Shown here: in pieces, positions 29,347 to 37,895 of the stretch
How positions within the stretch are numbered: position 1 is the stretch's first letter
Layout of the letters: each line of letters opens with the position of its first letter
Assembly (NCBI RefSeq): GCF_007744675.1
Contig: NZ_CP036269.1
Span: 4,133,546 to 4,197,545 of the forward strand
Direction: 5' to 3'
DNA length: 64,000 nt
From: Gimesia alba
GTDB lineage: Bacteria > Planctomycetota > Planctomycetia > Planctomycetales > Planctomycetaceae
Position numbers and translations under genes: made by a program
The notes under the pieces: generated by a model
Seen by the model: the letters and a program-made list of their open reading frames with translations, nothing else
Told to the model about the DNA's origin: nothing
Databases searched by the model: none

Positions 29347-30387
29347 ATGGCAGACAAAGCAAAAGTGGCACTTATTATCAGTGAAACGTCTGCGCATCTT
29401 GGCGCATATTTTCCGGCACTCGCTTCCTGTGACGAGATCAGTGAAGTCATCCTCAGTGATGAAGGTCAGAAACATGTTGCGACAGCCCGGAAGAAACTGG
29501 GGGATAAACTGACGCACGTGTATAACAGCCCCGAGGAACTGTTCAAAAAAGAAAAACCGGACCTGGCGTTGATCACACTCGAAGCCGGCAAGGCCCCCGC
29601 CGCCATCAATGTTGCATTCGATCATGGCTGCCCTGTTTTCGCTGAAAAACCCGCCTGCACGAATATCGACGATTTTGAAGCCCTGGTACAGAAAGCGGAC
29701 TCGAAACATCTGAATCTGATGCTGGCTCTGGCAAATCGCAACAATCCGGAAGTCAAAGCAGCCCGCCGAATGATCCGCAAAGGAACGTTCGGCAAAATTT
29801 ACGGCATTGAACTCAATTTCATCGCCGATCAGACTCGCTTAACGAGTAAAAGCTATCAGGCCGGCTGGTTCGCACAAAAAAAACGTGCTGGTGGCGGTCA
29901 CCTGATCTGGCTGGGCATTCATTGGCTCGACCTGGGAATGTATATCACCGATTCCAAAATCACCGATGTCAGCGGCTTTATCACCAACATTGGCGGGCAG
30001 CCACTTGACGTGGAAGATTCCGCCGCCCTCAGCCTGAAGTTCGACAAAGGCTTTCTGGGAACGATGACGTCTGGTTATTACATCAACCGAGGCAAACAGT
30101 CTCTGATTAAAATCTGGGGATCGAAAGGCTGGCTGGAAATGGATTACTCGACCGGCAAATACCTGCAATGGTCGCTCTATTCCGACAAGCCGGGAACCGT
30201 CCATAAGTTTGAAGAGCCGATTCAACCACGCGGCTATTCACCCTGTGTCCATGCAGCCGTCAGATCAGTGCTGGATAAAGAACCGCCTATACTCAACAGC
30301 CACGATAGCCTGCAGGTATTACGCACGATCTACGCCGCCTATCAAGCAGCCGAAACAGGACAAACCCAGAGCATTCGTGTCGATTAA
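29347..30387 (+). CDS. Gfo/Idh/MocA-like oxidoreductase with a degenerate nucleotide loop
   Basis: 346 residues, cytoplasmic by lack of a signal. Family features: the EKPACTNIDDFEAL motif, LALANRNNPEVKAARRMIRKGTFGKIYGIEL, then GGGHLIWLGIHWLDLGMYI and a C-terminal beta sheet. The expected N-terminal glycine loop is absent: the first strand reads KVALIISETSAHLGAYFPAL instead of GxGxxG. Cofactor binding may therefore be altered or lost, or the protein may use a variant loop. It follows the Tat-exported paralogue by 50 bases and ends 18 bases before the end of a convergent sulfatase. Substrate unknown. Confidence 0.82.
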   Translation: MADKAKVALIISETSAHLGAYFPALASCDEISEVILSDEGQKHVATARKKLGDKLTHVYNSPEELFKKEKPDLALITLEAGKAPAAINVAFDHGCPVFAEKPACTNIDDFEALVQKADSKHLNLMLALANRNNPEVKAARRMIRKGTFGKIYGIELNFIADQTRLTSKSYQAGWFAQKKRAGGGHLIWLGIHWLDLGMYITDSKITDVSGFITNIGGQPLDVEDSAALSLKFDKGFLGTMTSGYYINRGKQSLIKIWGSKGWLEMDYSTGKYLQWSLYSDKPGTVHKFEEPIQPRGYSPCVHAAVRSVLDKEPPILNSHDSLQVLRTIYAAYQAAETGQTQSIRVD

Positions 30388-30405
30388 ATTCGTAGTCCCT
30401 ATCGA

Positions 30406-31875
30406 TTACTGTTTCGTATAGGAATGCCCCAGATCATTCGTACGAATGTCTTTTAACTTCGCTGCCAGCCGTTCCTGAAACACAGTGACGGTCAACGCAT
30501 ATTCGGGTTTCCCTACGAGATTCGTAAACTGCTGTGGATCTTTTTCCATATCGTACAACTCAGCACCGGCGGAAGCGTCTTCTTTGTATTGAATATACGC
30601 CCAGCGATCATCACGCAGCAGAAACCCACGATTTCCCTTCCCCCGCGGGTCAACACTAAAGGCAGCATCACGCACACGCAGGCTCGGATTATCCAAAAGC
30701 GGTCCCAGATTTTTGCCTTGAATATTTTCTGGAACTTTCAAACCGCATAGGCTACTCAGTGTGGGATACAAATCGAGCAGTTCGGCGAGCGAATCACAAA
30801 CCGCAGGTTTCTTGCCGGGCACACTGATAATCAACGGCACCTTCGCCGACTCTTCATGCAGACTGACTTTAGCCCAAAAATCATGTTCTCCCAGGTGGTA
30901 GCCATGATCGCTGGTGAAAATCACAATCGTCTTATCTTCAATCCCCGCCCGTTTGAGCGCATCGAGTACCTTGCCGACCTGTGCATCCATGTAAGCGACT
31001 GAAGCGAGATAGCCACCAACGGCTTTCTTTTGCCGCCGCAAATCCATTTTCATGTTCACACTGGTTTTATAGTTGATGCCAAATTTGGGAATGTCGTCCC
31101 AGTCGCCCGGATATTTTTCAGGAAGAACATGCTTATTGTAAGGCTTGAAGGGTGGATAATAAGACCGCGGTGCCACAAAAGGAACATGGGGTCTCACAAA
31201 CCCGACTCCCAGAAAAAACGGTTCGTCTTTGTGCGTCTCAATCAACTCCACCGCTTTCTTCGCAGTCTTTCCATCGGAGTGCACCAGATCGTCGCCGTCG
31301 GCTTCAACAACAACAAACGTATTTCCACCTACCGCAGGCTTTTTGCCATCGGGATTGTTTTCCAGTGTCTCCCCGTCGCCGGGCGCTTTCCATTCCGGCC
31401 CCTGGCTGTTGAATTTCTCGGTCCACGAGGCGGGATCATCAGTGCCGTCGCTCCCTTTTTCAATGTCGCCAGGCACTCCCATATGATAAATCTTGCTGAC
31501 GCGCGCCGTGTAGTAGCCGTTGTTTTTAAAATGTTGCGACCAGGTTGCCCGGTCACCAATATAAGAACGCGGGCTGACATAACCGAATGCCTTCGAGGCA
31601 TGTGGATAATAGCCCGACATGAACGAAGCCCGGGACGGTCCGCAATACGTGGCCTGACAATAGGCGTGTGTAAAACGTGTTCCTTTGGCGGCGATGGAAT
31701 CAATATTCGGCGTTTGACAAACTTTGTTCCCATAGCAGGAAAGCGCTGTGGACGTCAGGTCGTCCGAAATAATGAACAGCACATTGTATTGAGGAGCGGC
31801 TGCCTGAGCAGTGTTTGAAAACGAAATTAGACCCAGAAACAGGTAGGCGAATAGCGGCAGGCAGGATTTTTTCAT
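30406..31875 (-). CDS. Secreted sulfatase, iduronate-2-sulfatase-like
   Basis: 489 residues with a signal peptide (LPLFAYLFLGLISFSNTAQA). Active site: Cys78 in CGPSRASFMSG, a perfect C-x-P-S-R formylglycine signature. Metal ligands are in NVLFIISDDL and IFTSDHGYHLGEH; RPHVPFVAP and the GFLLRDDRWAYIQY end match the iduronate-2-sulfatase/choline-sulfatase-like branch common in planctomycetes. It removes sulfate from a sulfated carbohydrate outside the cytoplasm. It is convergent with the oxidoreductase pair. The canonical Pro here contrasts with the CTTTR site of the sulfatase at 20135. Confidence 0.9.
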   Translation of the reverse strand: MKKSCLPLFAYLFLGLISFSNTAQAAAPQYNVLFIISDDLTSTALSCYGNKVCQTPNIDSIAAKGTRFTHAYCQATYCGPSRASFMSGYYPHASKAFGYVSPRSYIGDRATWSQHFKNNGYYTARVSKIYHMGVPGDIEKGSDGTDDPASWTEKFNSQGPEWKAPGDGETLENNPDGKKPAVGGNTFVVVEADGDDLVHSDGKTAKKAVELIETHKDEPFFLGVGFVRPHVPFVAPRSYYPPFKPYNKHVLPEKYPGDWDDIPKFGINYKTSVNMKMDLRRQKKAVGGYLASVAYMDAQVGKVLDALKRAGIEDKTIVIFTSDHGYHLGEHDFWAKVSLHEESAKVPLIISVPGKKPAVCDSLAELLDLYPTLSSLCGLKVPENIQGKNLGPLLDNPSLRVRDAAFSVDPRGKGNRGFLLRDDRWAYIQYKEDASAGAELYDMEKDPQQFTNLVGKPEYALTVTVFQERLAAKLKDIRTNDLGHSYTKQ

Positions 31876-32080
31876 CTGTTTTCCTAATCAACGGAAGCAG
31901 GGAAACGGCGGAAGCTCTGTGGAGAGACGTCTATTCCATTCTATGGTTCCGTTTTCCAACCGGCAACTCACCAGTGGCTGGACGGAATCAGAGAATGCGT
32001 ATCATTCATTGGATACGATCAACGCACACCTGTCAACACAATTGCTTCAATAGTAAGAATGAAATGCAATCGTGATTGGC

Positions 32081-33367
32081 TCAATCAAGCTCGCTGGCGG
32101 GAATCACATCGACAAATGAAACGCCGACGCGAAGTTCGTCAAAGTCCGTCGAATAACGACTGACGATTTTAACGCGTTCAATTCGCAGATCTGGTGCCAT
32201 CAACCGCAGGTCGACTTCATCCAGATCCGGAATTCGGTTTAATGGCGGATTGAGCCACAGGTCCACTTCTTCTGCACCAGGGCGGAACAAAATTCGCACC
32301 ACAAACAACACCGCCTGCCCCGATAGAACATCACTGGAAGCCGTATTGATTTCCGTACCGTTCACCTGCCCGGCAGCGGCCCAGTTCCCCCGGACGGCAG
32401 AAGCCAGTTTTCCGATTCGTAGACTCGACTCATTATTTCCAAGGTCGATATAAGCATAACGCCCATCCCCGGCATTATCACAAGACTGAGCCATGAAGCT
32501 CAACCACAAGATCTCTCCATCAGCGCCAAAGCCCTTTTCATCGGATAACGCATAAGGGACCTGTTGTAATTCGATATGCCGCACGGCTACGGATTCAGCC
32601 ATCGATCCCGAACGGTATTGCCCCCCTTTGGTCAGTAGCATATTCCCATGCTGGTCTGAAAATCCGAGTGGCCCAAATAACCGCATATCATTTTTACCCT
32701 GATTCTGCTTTTTGGGATCCTGAATGATCGAAGAAGAAACAACGCCCTGATCAATCCAGGGACCAGACCAGCCGATTCCCCCGTTCAAATCATTTACACC
32801 ATCCGAATCTTTTTCACTCAGAAACTCGGGAGTATAATTAAATCCTTCATACAGAAATGGTTGTGCTGCTTTTCTTGCCATCAAAAAAGTTTTCCTGGCA
32901 TAGTCAGACTCAAAGGTAATCGCTTCGAATGCCTTATCTTCATCATAGGGAATTTGAAAATCTTTGATGAACATCACTGCCAGGTTGATCGTAGATACAA
33001 TTCCGATCCCAATCATCAGAAACCAGCGCCACGTAAGTAAGGTCGTTCGTTTCTTTTTTTGTTTCTGTGGCCGTGTTGCACTCTGTTTGTTTTGAGGTTG
33101 AACCTCGATTTCTGATTCCGCAGGTAGTACTAGCGGCTCTTTTTGCTGGGTCTCTAACTCACGGGCTTGCGCATCTCCAATCGATCGTACTTGAAAACGC
33201 TGCCTGAGGTACGAATGAAGAAACACGCGGCGAAAAGCCTGATCGGCATTCTCGCTATCTGTCTTAATCCATTGTTCCAGCCGTTGCGCTTCTTCCGGCG
33301 ATAGCGTTTCACCGTCCAGATAAGCATCGATATTTTCGAGCGCTGTGCTTTCTTTAATTTCCGACAT
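32081..33367 (-). CDS. FecR/anti-sigma-like membrane protein with C-terminal jelly-roll domain
   Basis: 428 residues from ATG 33367; a GTG ten codons upstream is possible, but GGTGAAG precedes the ATG. The N-terminal part (IDAYLDGETLSPEEAQRLEQWI, FRRVFLHSYLRQRF) resembles the cytoplasmic head of planctomycete FecR-type anti-sigma factors. A single transmembrane helix follows at about residues 120-145 (WRWFLMIGIGIVSTINLAVMF). The large C-terminal part, probably periplasmic, looks like a beta-sandwich (LamG/concanavalin-like: GGIGWSGPWIDQG, VDLWLNPPLN). Its start overlaps the end of the ECF sigma gene by 14 bases, implying translational coupling and a sigma/anti-sigma pair. The sensed signal is unknown; a carbohydrate ligand is possible given the fold. 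Confidence 0.75.
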   Translation of the reverse strand: MSEIKESTALENIDAYLDGETLSPEEAQRLEQWIKTDSENADQAFRRVFLHSYLRQRFQVRSIGDAQARELETQQKEPLVLPAESEIEVQPQNKQSATRPQKQKKKRTTLLTWRWFLMIGIGIVSTINLAVMFIKDFQIPYDEDKAFEAITFESDYARKTFLMARKAAQPFLYEGFNYTPEFLSEKDSDGVNDLNGGIGWSGPWIDQGVVSSSIIQDPKKQNQGKNDMRLFGPLGFSDQHGNMLLTKGGQYRSGSMAESVAVRHIELQQVPYALSDEKGFGADGEILWLSFMAQSCDNAGDGRYAYIDLGNNESSLRIGKLASAVRGNWAAAGQVNGTEINTASSDVLSGQAVLFVVRILFRPGAEEVDLWLNPPLNRIPDLDEVDLRLMAPDLRIERVKIVSRYSTDFDELRVGVSFVDVIPASELD

Positions 33368-33926
33368 TCGCTTCACCAGAGGCTCGTTTTTGAACACAAT
33401 CCATCAACGTGGTACGGATACGGGAAAGAGTCACCCGGACCGAACCGGTGGAGGTTCCCAGCTCGGTCGCAATTTGTTTCGGCTTCAGATCATCAGAATA
33501 TCTCAAACCCAATAAACGTCGGGAACGCTCAGTTAATTGATCCAGACAATATTCCAGTAAATCTCGTTCTTCGGTCATCAATTGCTGCACTCGGGAACAG
33601 GCATCAGCTAATGCATCCATCGCCTCCCCCATGAACAGCACACGATCGCGGCGTTTGCCTCGATAGAAATCAGCAATCTTGATTTTCGCTATCCATAAGG
33701 CCCAGGGAAGAAAGGGCCGCGAGTTATCATACTCGTCATATCGCAACGCCACTTCAGCTGCGACTTCCTGAAGTAGATCTTCAGCGTCACTAAACTGAGG
33801 CGTTGATGCCACTACGAAAGCCATGAGTGAAGGTTGTACTTTCACCCAATTCCGCGCTAACTCTGCTCGACTTTGCGCAGAATCGGTCTGAAGTGTTGTT
33901 GTTTGTGTCGCATCCATCGGGCACAT
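33354..33926 (-). CDS. ECF sigma factor (FecR-linked planctomycete type)
   Basis: 190 residues. Region 2: FSDAEDLLQEVAAEVALRYDEY and PFLPWALWIAKIKIADFYRGKRRD, the W...A...K.DFYR signature of planctomycete/Verrucomicrobia ECF factors. Region 4: LTERSRRLLGLRYSDDLKPKQIATELGTSTGSVRVTLSRI, a clear helix-turn-helix. Start at ATG 33926 with AGAAAAGA upstream; another ATG three codons in is equally possible. Its stop codon lies inside the next gene, the FecR-like partner. It probably activates genes in response to the partner's periplasmic domain; target genes cannot be named from this window. Confidence 0.88.
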   Translation of the reverse strand: MCPMDATQTTTLQTDSAQSRAELARNWVKVQPSLMAFVVASTPQFSDAEDLLQEVAAEVALRYDEYDNSRPFLPWALWIAKIKIADFYRGKRRDRVLFMGEAMDALADACSRVQQLMTEERDLLEYCLDQLTERSRRLLGLRYSDDLKPKQIATELGTSTGSVRVTLSRIRTTLMDCVQKRASGEANVGN

Positions 33927-34453
33927 GCGTCTTTTCTTTTAGCAGTTAATTTTATTATCTAAGTTTTCAGATAATCGAATCAACGAAGATTGACTCTGGA
34001 CTGAAAACTGTAAACTGACAACGAAGTAATAGCAATATTTTATATTGTAGTAGAATCTATTAAGAATTGATGAAGATCGTGAAGAAGTTTGAATCAATCA
34101 AATAAAAACTTGAGTTTCAAACGATTTTGCGTTTTTTTGAAATTAGTTGTTAACGTTTTGGGGTCTTCTGCGATATACAATTGAGGGCAAGCTCCCGTGT
34201 TGAGAAAACAGGGTCGCAAAATGGTCCCAGGACTATTGAAACGCAATATGTACAAAACAATTGCTTAAACACGTGCCCCTTGATTTGCGTCGAAAAAGAG
34301 GTCAAGTCAAAAGAGACGCCTGTATTTTCCGTAACGCAAGCGCATCAATGGTCCAATAAAACGTTCCGTGTATCACGTTGTGATTTTATGAAACAACGTC
34401 GAGCATTCCCTGCTTCTTTCGCTCAATCTGTTTCGGATATGCGCTACCGTCCG
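33927..34453. other. Intergenic region between two minus-strand genes
   Basis: About 530 AT-rich bases. A 98-codon plus-strand frame (34181-34477) exists but starts without a ribosome site, has no domain and overlaps the 3' end of the broken heme gene, so I do not call it. The sigma-gene promoter should lie near 33930-34100. No other structure was seen. Confidence 0.35.
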
Positions 34454-35078
34454 TCAATCCTGTTTGACGGGAATTGAAATGACCAGGCCGGCAAATCGAT
34501 CGCGTTTATTTTTGTTCGCGCTGAATCCAAGATGGCACCCCAGGCATCCGTTGTTCATTAATGAGATTGCAACAGCCCGCCAATGAGATTGCAACAGCCC
34601 GCCGATATACGCCTTTTTCCACGCGTTCATATTCGTGCTTGCCTGCAGAGATTTCTTTCGCTGCCTGCTTCTCAAACTCCCCTTCCGGTTCGTGATCGAT
34701 GCTCATCGCTTTGGCATTCACGGCAATCCACTTTGCCTTAATATTTTCCTGGCGCGCAATATCGGCAAACATATCTTCCATCACGCGCGCCGGGACATTC
34801 GCTCTGTCATGGAAAAAGTAATGGTGGTGCATCGCTTCCAGAGTGGTCGCATAAATATTATGTGTCAGCTTCGCACGCTGGCGTGCTTCTGCAACCGTCA
34901 CGAGCCGCTTCGCCTTCGTCTCTTTCTCCAATTTTTTCGCTTCAGGAGCCGGTTTCGCTTCGGGACTCGCTTTCGTTTTTTCTGCCTCAGCAGGGCCGGC
35001 AAACACGGCAACCGCCACACTCAAGACACTCACACCGGCGATCGCCGAACAGAATTTAATTGTCACTGGGAAACGCAT
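34454..35078 (-). pseudogene. Exported c-heme protein (DUF3365-type) frameshifted by a 22-bp duplication
   Basis: From ATG 35078 (AGGAG upstream) the frame encodes a signal peptide (VSVLSVAVAVFAGPAEA), an Ala/Lys/Glu linker and a domain with HNIYATTLEAMHHHYFFHD and RRAVAISL, as in DUF3365/Tll0287-like heme proteins. A tandem 22-bp repeat (34560-34603) then shifts the frame to a 190-residue product ending at 34506 in unrelated sequence. Removing one copy restores ISLMNNGCLGCHLGF...LVISIPVKQD, ending at 34454: a 200-residue protein with a CLGCH heme-attachment motif exactly where the family has it. The current product has lost its heme site. Probably a recent mutation, sequencing artefact or phase-variable state. 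It stands alone upstream of DUF1501. Confidence 0.85.
34560..34603. repeat. Perfect 22-bp tandem duplication inside the c-heme gene
   Basis: Two head-to-tail copies of a 22-base unit (34560-34581 and 34582-34603, beginning AATGAGATTGCAACAGCCCG). Because 22 is not a multiple of three, the second copy shifts the frame of the surrounding gene. The unit has no other copy seen in the window. Confidence 0.95.
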
Positions 35079-35396
35079 TCGACTGCTCCTGTATTTTGTA
35101 TGATCCCTTGGGATCTAATTCACGGCTGAGATTTCGCCAGTAATTGAGTCTGGCTCTATATGAGCCATCAGTTTAATCGTTCCCTCGCCATAAAACAAGA
35201 CGTTTTTATCCTATTTTGTAAATCCAGCTGGAGACAGGACGCATTGATCTCTCAGATCTGCTCCAGAACGCCTTTCCCCTTGAGTTCGTCCCCCACGTTT
35301 TGGTATAAACGCACATTGATATATAATTCTGCATAGGTTGAACTCAGCGATAAGAAACGAATGCAGTTTAAAATAGCAAAACCGGAAAGGAAAACG

Positions 35397-36809
35397 ATGC
35401 TGTCATTCTTGAGCGCGCAGGATCAGCAATGTCACACCAGATCACGGCGAGAATTTCTCCGAATCGGTGCGCTCGGACTGACCGGACTTTCTCTGGCTGA
35501 TTTATTACGCGCCGAAGAAAAAGCGGGAATCCGTTCTTCAAACAAAGCCATCATTAATGTGCATCTGGATGGTGGCCCGCCCCATATGGATATGATCGAC
35601 TTGAAACCGGAAGCCCCGGTAGAAATTCGTGGCGAGTTCCAACCCATTTCAACCAGTGTCACCGGCGTGCAAATCTGTGAGTTAATGCCGCGTCTTGCTG
35701 CACACGCGGATCAATTTGCCTTTGTACGATCACTCGTTGGCTCCGCCGGTGCCCACGATGCCTTTCAGACGCAATCAGGCTTTAAGAAAAAAGACATGCT
35801 CGCCGTGGGCGGTCGCCCTGCCCTGGGTTCGGTTATCTCGCGACTCAAAGGGTCTCCGCAGGATCTTTCGCCTCCGTTTGTCGACATCATGCAGGGACGG
35901 GGCTTAGTCCGAAACAGCGCACGCCCGGGATTCCTGGGTCCCGCATATCAACCTTTCCGCCCCGATATCTCTGACCTGTTTCAGCGTCAGCTCGAAAAAG
36001 GCATGCAAGGGGAACTCAAGCGATTAGGCGCCGATCATCAGGTCAGCCTGAAGCTCAATCCCTCGTTGAGCATGGAGCGACTGGAAAACCGCACGACCTT
36101 ACTTTCCGAACTGGATACCATTCGTCGCAAAGTCGATGCCAGCGGCATGATGGACGCGATGGACCGTTTTTCCCAGCAAGCCGTCAGCATACTGACATCC
36201 GGTCGACTGGCAGATGCGATGGATTTAACACTGGAAGATCCAGCAACTTTGGCGCGCTATACGCCGACAACACAAAATGATTCATCACGCTTTTACACCA
36301 GTGAAGGCCCTGATGCGGTAAAGAAATTTCTGCTCGCTCGCCGCCTTGTCGAAGCAGGTGTGCGTTGCGTGAGCATCTCGATCAGTGATTTCGATACCCA
36401 CTCCAGCAATTTCAAGCGGATGCGTCAGTTACTGCCCCTGGTCGATCATGGCCTCACCACCTTAGTCGCCGACCTCAAAGAACGCGGCATGCTGGATGAT
36501 GTCACTATTGTTGCCTGGGGAGAATTCGGTCGCACGCCACGCATCAATTCGAAAAAGGGAGGTCGCGACCATTGGCCGCGCGTCGGCCCCGCGATTCTTG
36601 CCGGCGGTGGAATGCAGACCGGTCAGGTCATCGGCAAGACCGACCGCACCGCCAGCGCTGTGATTGAGCGCCCCGTGCACTACAAAGACATCTTTGCCAC
36701 TTTATATCATAATCTTGGCATCGATCCGCATGCGATCACGCTCACTGACCCGCGGGGACGGCCTCAATATCTGCTGGATGCAGGTACGCGGCTGAGAGAG
36801 CTGGTTTGA
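35397..36809 (+). CDS. DUF1501 family protein, Tat-exported
   Basis: 470 residues from ATG 35397, chosen because GGAAAGGAAAACG directly precedes it; an upstream ATG (35361) has a weaker site. Tat-like signal: RSRREFLRIGALGLTGLSLADLL. Domain landmarks: INVHLDGGPPHMDMIDLKPEAP, EIRGEFQPISTSVTGVQICELMP, WGEFGRTPRIN, GRDHWPRVGPAILAGGGM and YKDIFATLYHNLGID. DUF1501 proteins have an alkaline-phosphatase/sulfatase-like fold and are usually paired with a DUF1549/DUF1553 cytochrome-type partner. No such partner is adjacent here; the nearest DUF1592 gene lies two genes downstream. Biochemical function is not established. Confidence 0.88.
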   Translation: MLSFLSAQDQQCHTRSRREFLRIGALGLTGLSLADLLRAEEKAGIRSSNKAIINVHLDGGPPHMDMIDLKPEAPVEIRGEFQPISTSVTGVQICELMPRLAAHADQFAFVRSLVGSAGAHDAFQTQSGFKKKDMLAVGGRPALGSVISRLKGSPQDLSPPFVDIMQGRGLVRNSARPGFLGPAYQPFRPDISDLFQRQLEKGMQGELKRLGADHQVSLKLNPSLSMERLENRTTLLSELDTIRRKVDASGMMDAMDRFSQQAVSILTSGRLADAMDLTLEDPATLARYTPTTQNDSSRFYTSEGPDAVKKFLLARRLVEAGVRCVSISISDFDTHSSNFKRMRQLLPLVDHGLTTLVADLKERGMLDDVTIVAWGEFGRTPRINSKKGGRDHWPRVGPAILAGGGMQTGQVIGKTDRTASAVIERPVHYKDIFATLYHNLGIDPHAITLTDPRGRPQYLLDAGTRLRELV

Positions 36810-36951
36810 ATCCTGATAGACACGTTCAGACCGGTAAGCTACTTGTTTCGCACTTTCGTGACGGGTATGATCATTAATTGCGCAAAGAACGAACCTATGT
36901 TAGTCGCATCAGCGTGATACAAACCGCATTCTGACCGGAGAGCTTCACCCC

Positions 36952-37680
36952 ATGAAAAATTTGATCGCCCCCCTTTGTAGCTTTGTCTTACTTCTTCTCT
37001 GCAATCTGCCCGGTGCGCAAGCAGATGATCTGCCGCACTACAAACCGTTGTTTAACGGCAAAGACCTGACCGGCTGGGTGAATGTGAATACAGATAAAGA
37101 TACCTGGTATGTCAAAGATGGCATGTTGATCTGCACGGGACATCCCATCGGCGTGATGCGAACTGATAAGCAGTATGAAAACTTTCTACTGCACGTTGAA
37201 TGGCGGCACATGGAAGCAGGCGGTAATTCGGGCGTCTTCGCCTGGAGTGAAGGAACTGTTCCCGAAGGGAGACGCTTACCTAAAGGGATGGAAATTCAAA
37301 TGCTGGAACTCGACTGGGTGAATCAGCACAAGAAAAAAGATGGCACTCTGCCCCCCATCGCTTATGTGCATGGCGAGCTCTTCGGCGCCAACGGCTTAAC
37401 CACGATTCCCGATAACCCTCGCGGCACACGCAGCAAATCAATCGAAAATCGCTGCAAAGGAAAAGGACAATGGAATGTCTATGATGTCGTCTGTGTCGAT
37501 GGTGTCGTGAAGCTTTCGGTAAACGGCAAATTTGTAAATGGTGTCCGAAATGCATCCATCAAAAAGGGTTATCTCTGCCTTGAATCGGAAGGGGCCGAAA
37601 TCCAGTTTCGCAGTATCCAGATCATGGAATTGCCCCCGGGAGTCACTTCCAAAGCTCAAACGGCCCCTCTGCTGAAGTAA
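36952..37680 (+). CDS. Exported DUF1080 (3-keto-disaccharide hydrolase-type) protein
   Basis: 242 residues with signal peptide ([17 protein letters not shown]). The fold landmarks are [17 protein letters not shown] text ([14 protein letters not shown]), [32 protein letters not shown], and a C-terminal [24 protein letters not shown]. These define a concanavalin-like jelly roll. EIQMLELDW carries the acidic residues in the family's presumed active groove. Members hydrolyse 3-keto-glycosides or bind glycans. GGAGAG precedes the ATG by about 9 bases. It is not obviously in an operon with DUF1501 (142 bases) or the downstream DUF1592 gene (215 bases). Confidence 0.87.
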   Translation: MKNLIAPLCSFVLLLLCNLPGAQADDLPHYKPLFNGKDLTGWVNVNTDKDTWYVKDGMLICTGHPIGVMRTDKQYENFLLHVEWRHMEAGGNSGVFAWSEGTVPEGRRLPKGMEIQMLELDWVNQHKKKDGTLPPIAYVHGELFGANGLTTIPDNPRGTRSKSIENRCKGKGQWNVYDVVCVDGVVKLSVNGKFVNGVRNASIKKGYLCLESEGAEIQFRSIQIMELPPGVTSKAQTAPLLK

Positions 37681-37895
37681 AAACAGGCACATTCCTTAAC
37701 TAACCTCATAAAAAACAACAGGTTGTGTCATTTCCGGCAGCTTGACTCTGCTCTCAAGACAGAATAAAATAATACCGATATGTTGATCAGCCACGGGAGC
37801 CACAATCCTGTGGTTGACTCAACGAATTCGTCCTTGCCTGTACTCAGGCCAGTACGCAAAAGAGTTCCCACCTGTTTTTCCTGCCCTAAAGTGTG

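Noticed and set aside
34181..34477. 98-codon plus-strand frame as a gene
   Set aside because: No ribosome site, no domain and overlap with the opposite-strand heme gene's restored 3' end.
37738..37815. Short hairpin (CCAC...GTGG) upstream of the DUF1592 gene as a riboswitch
   Set aside because: Arms of four bases and no conserved core; expected by chance.
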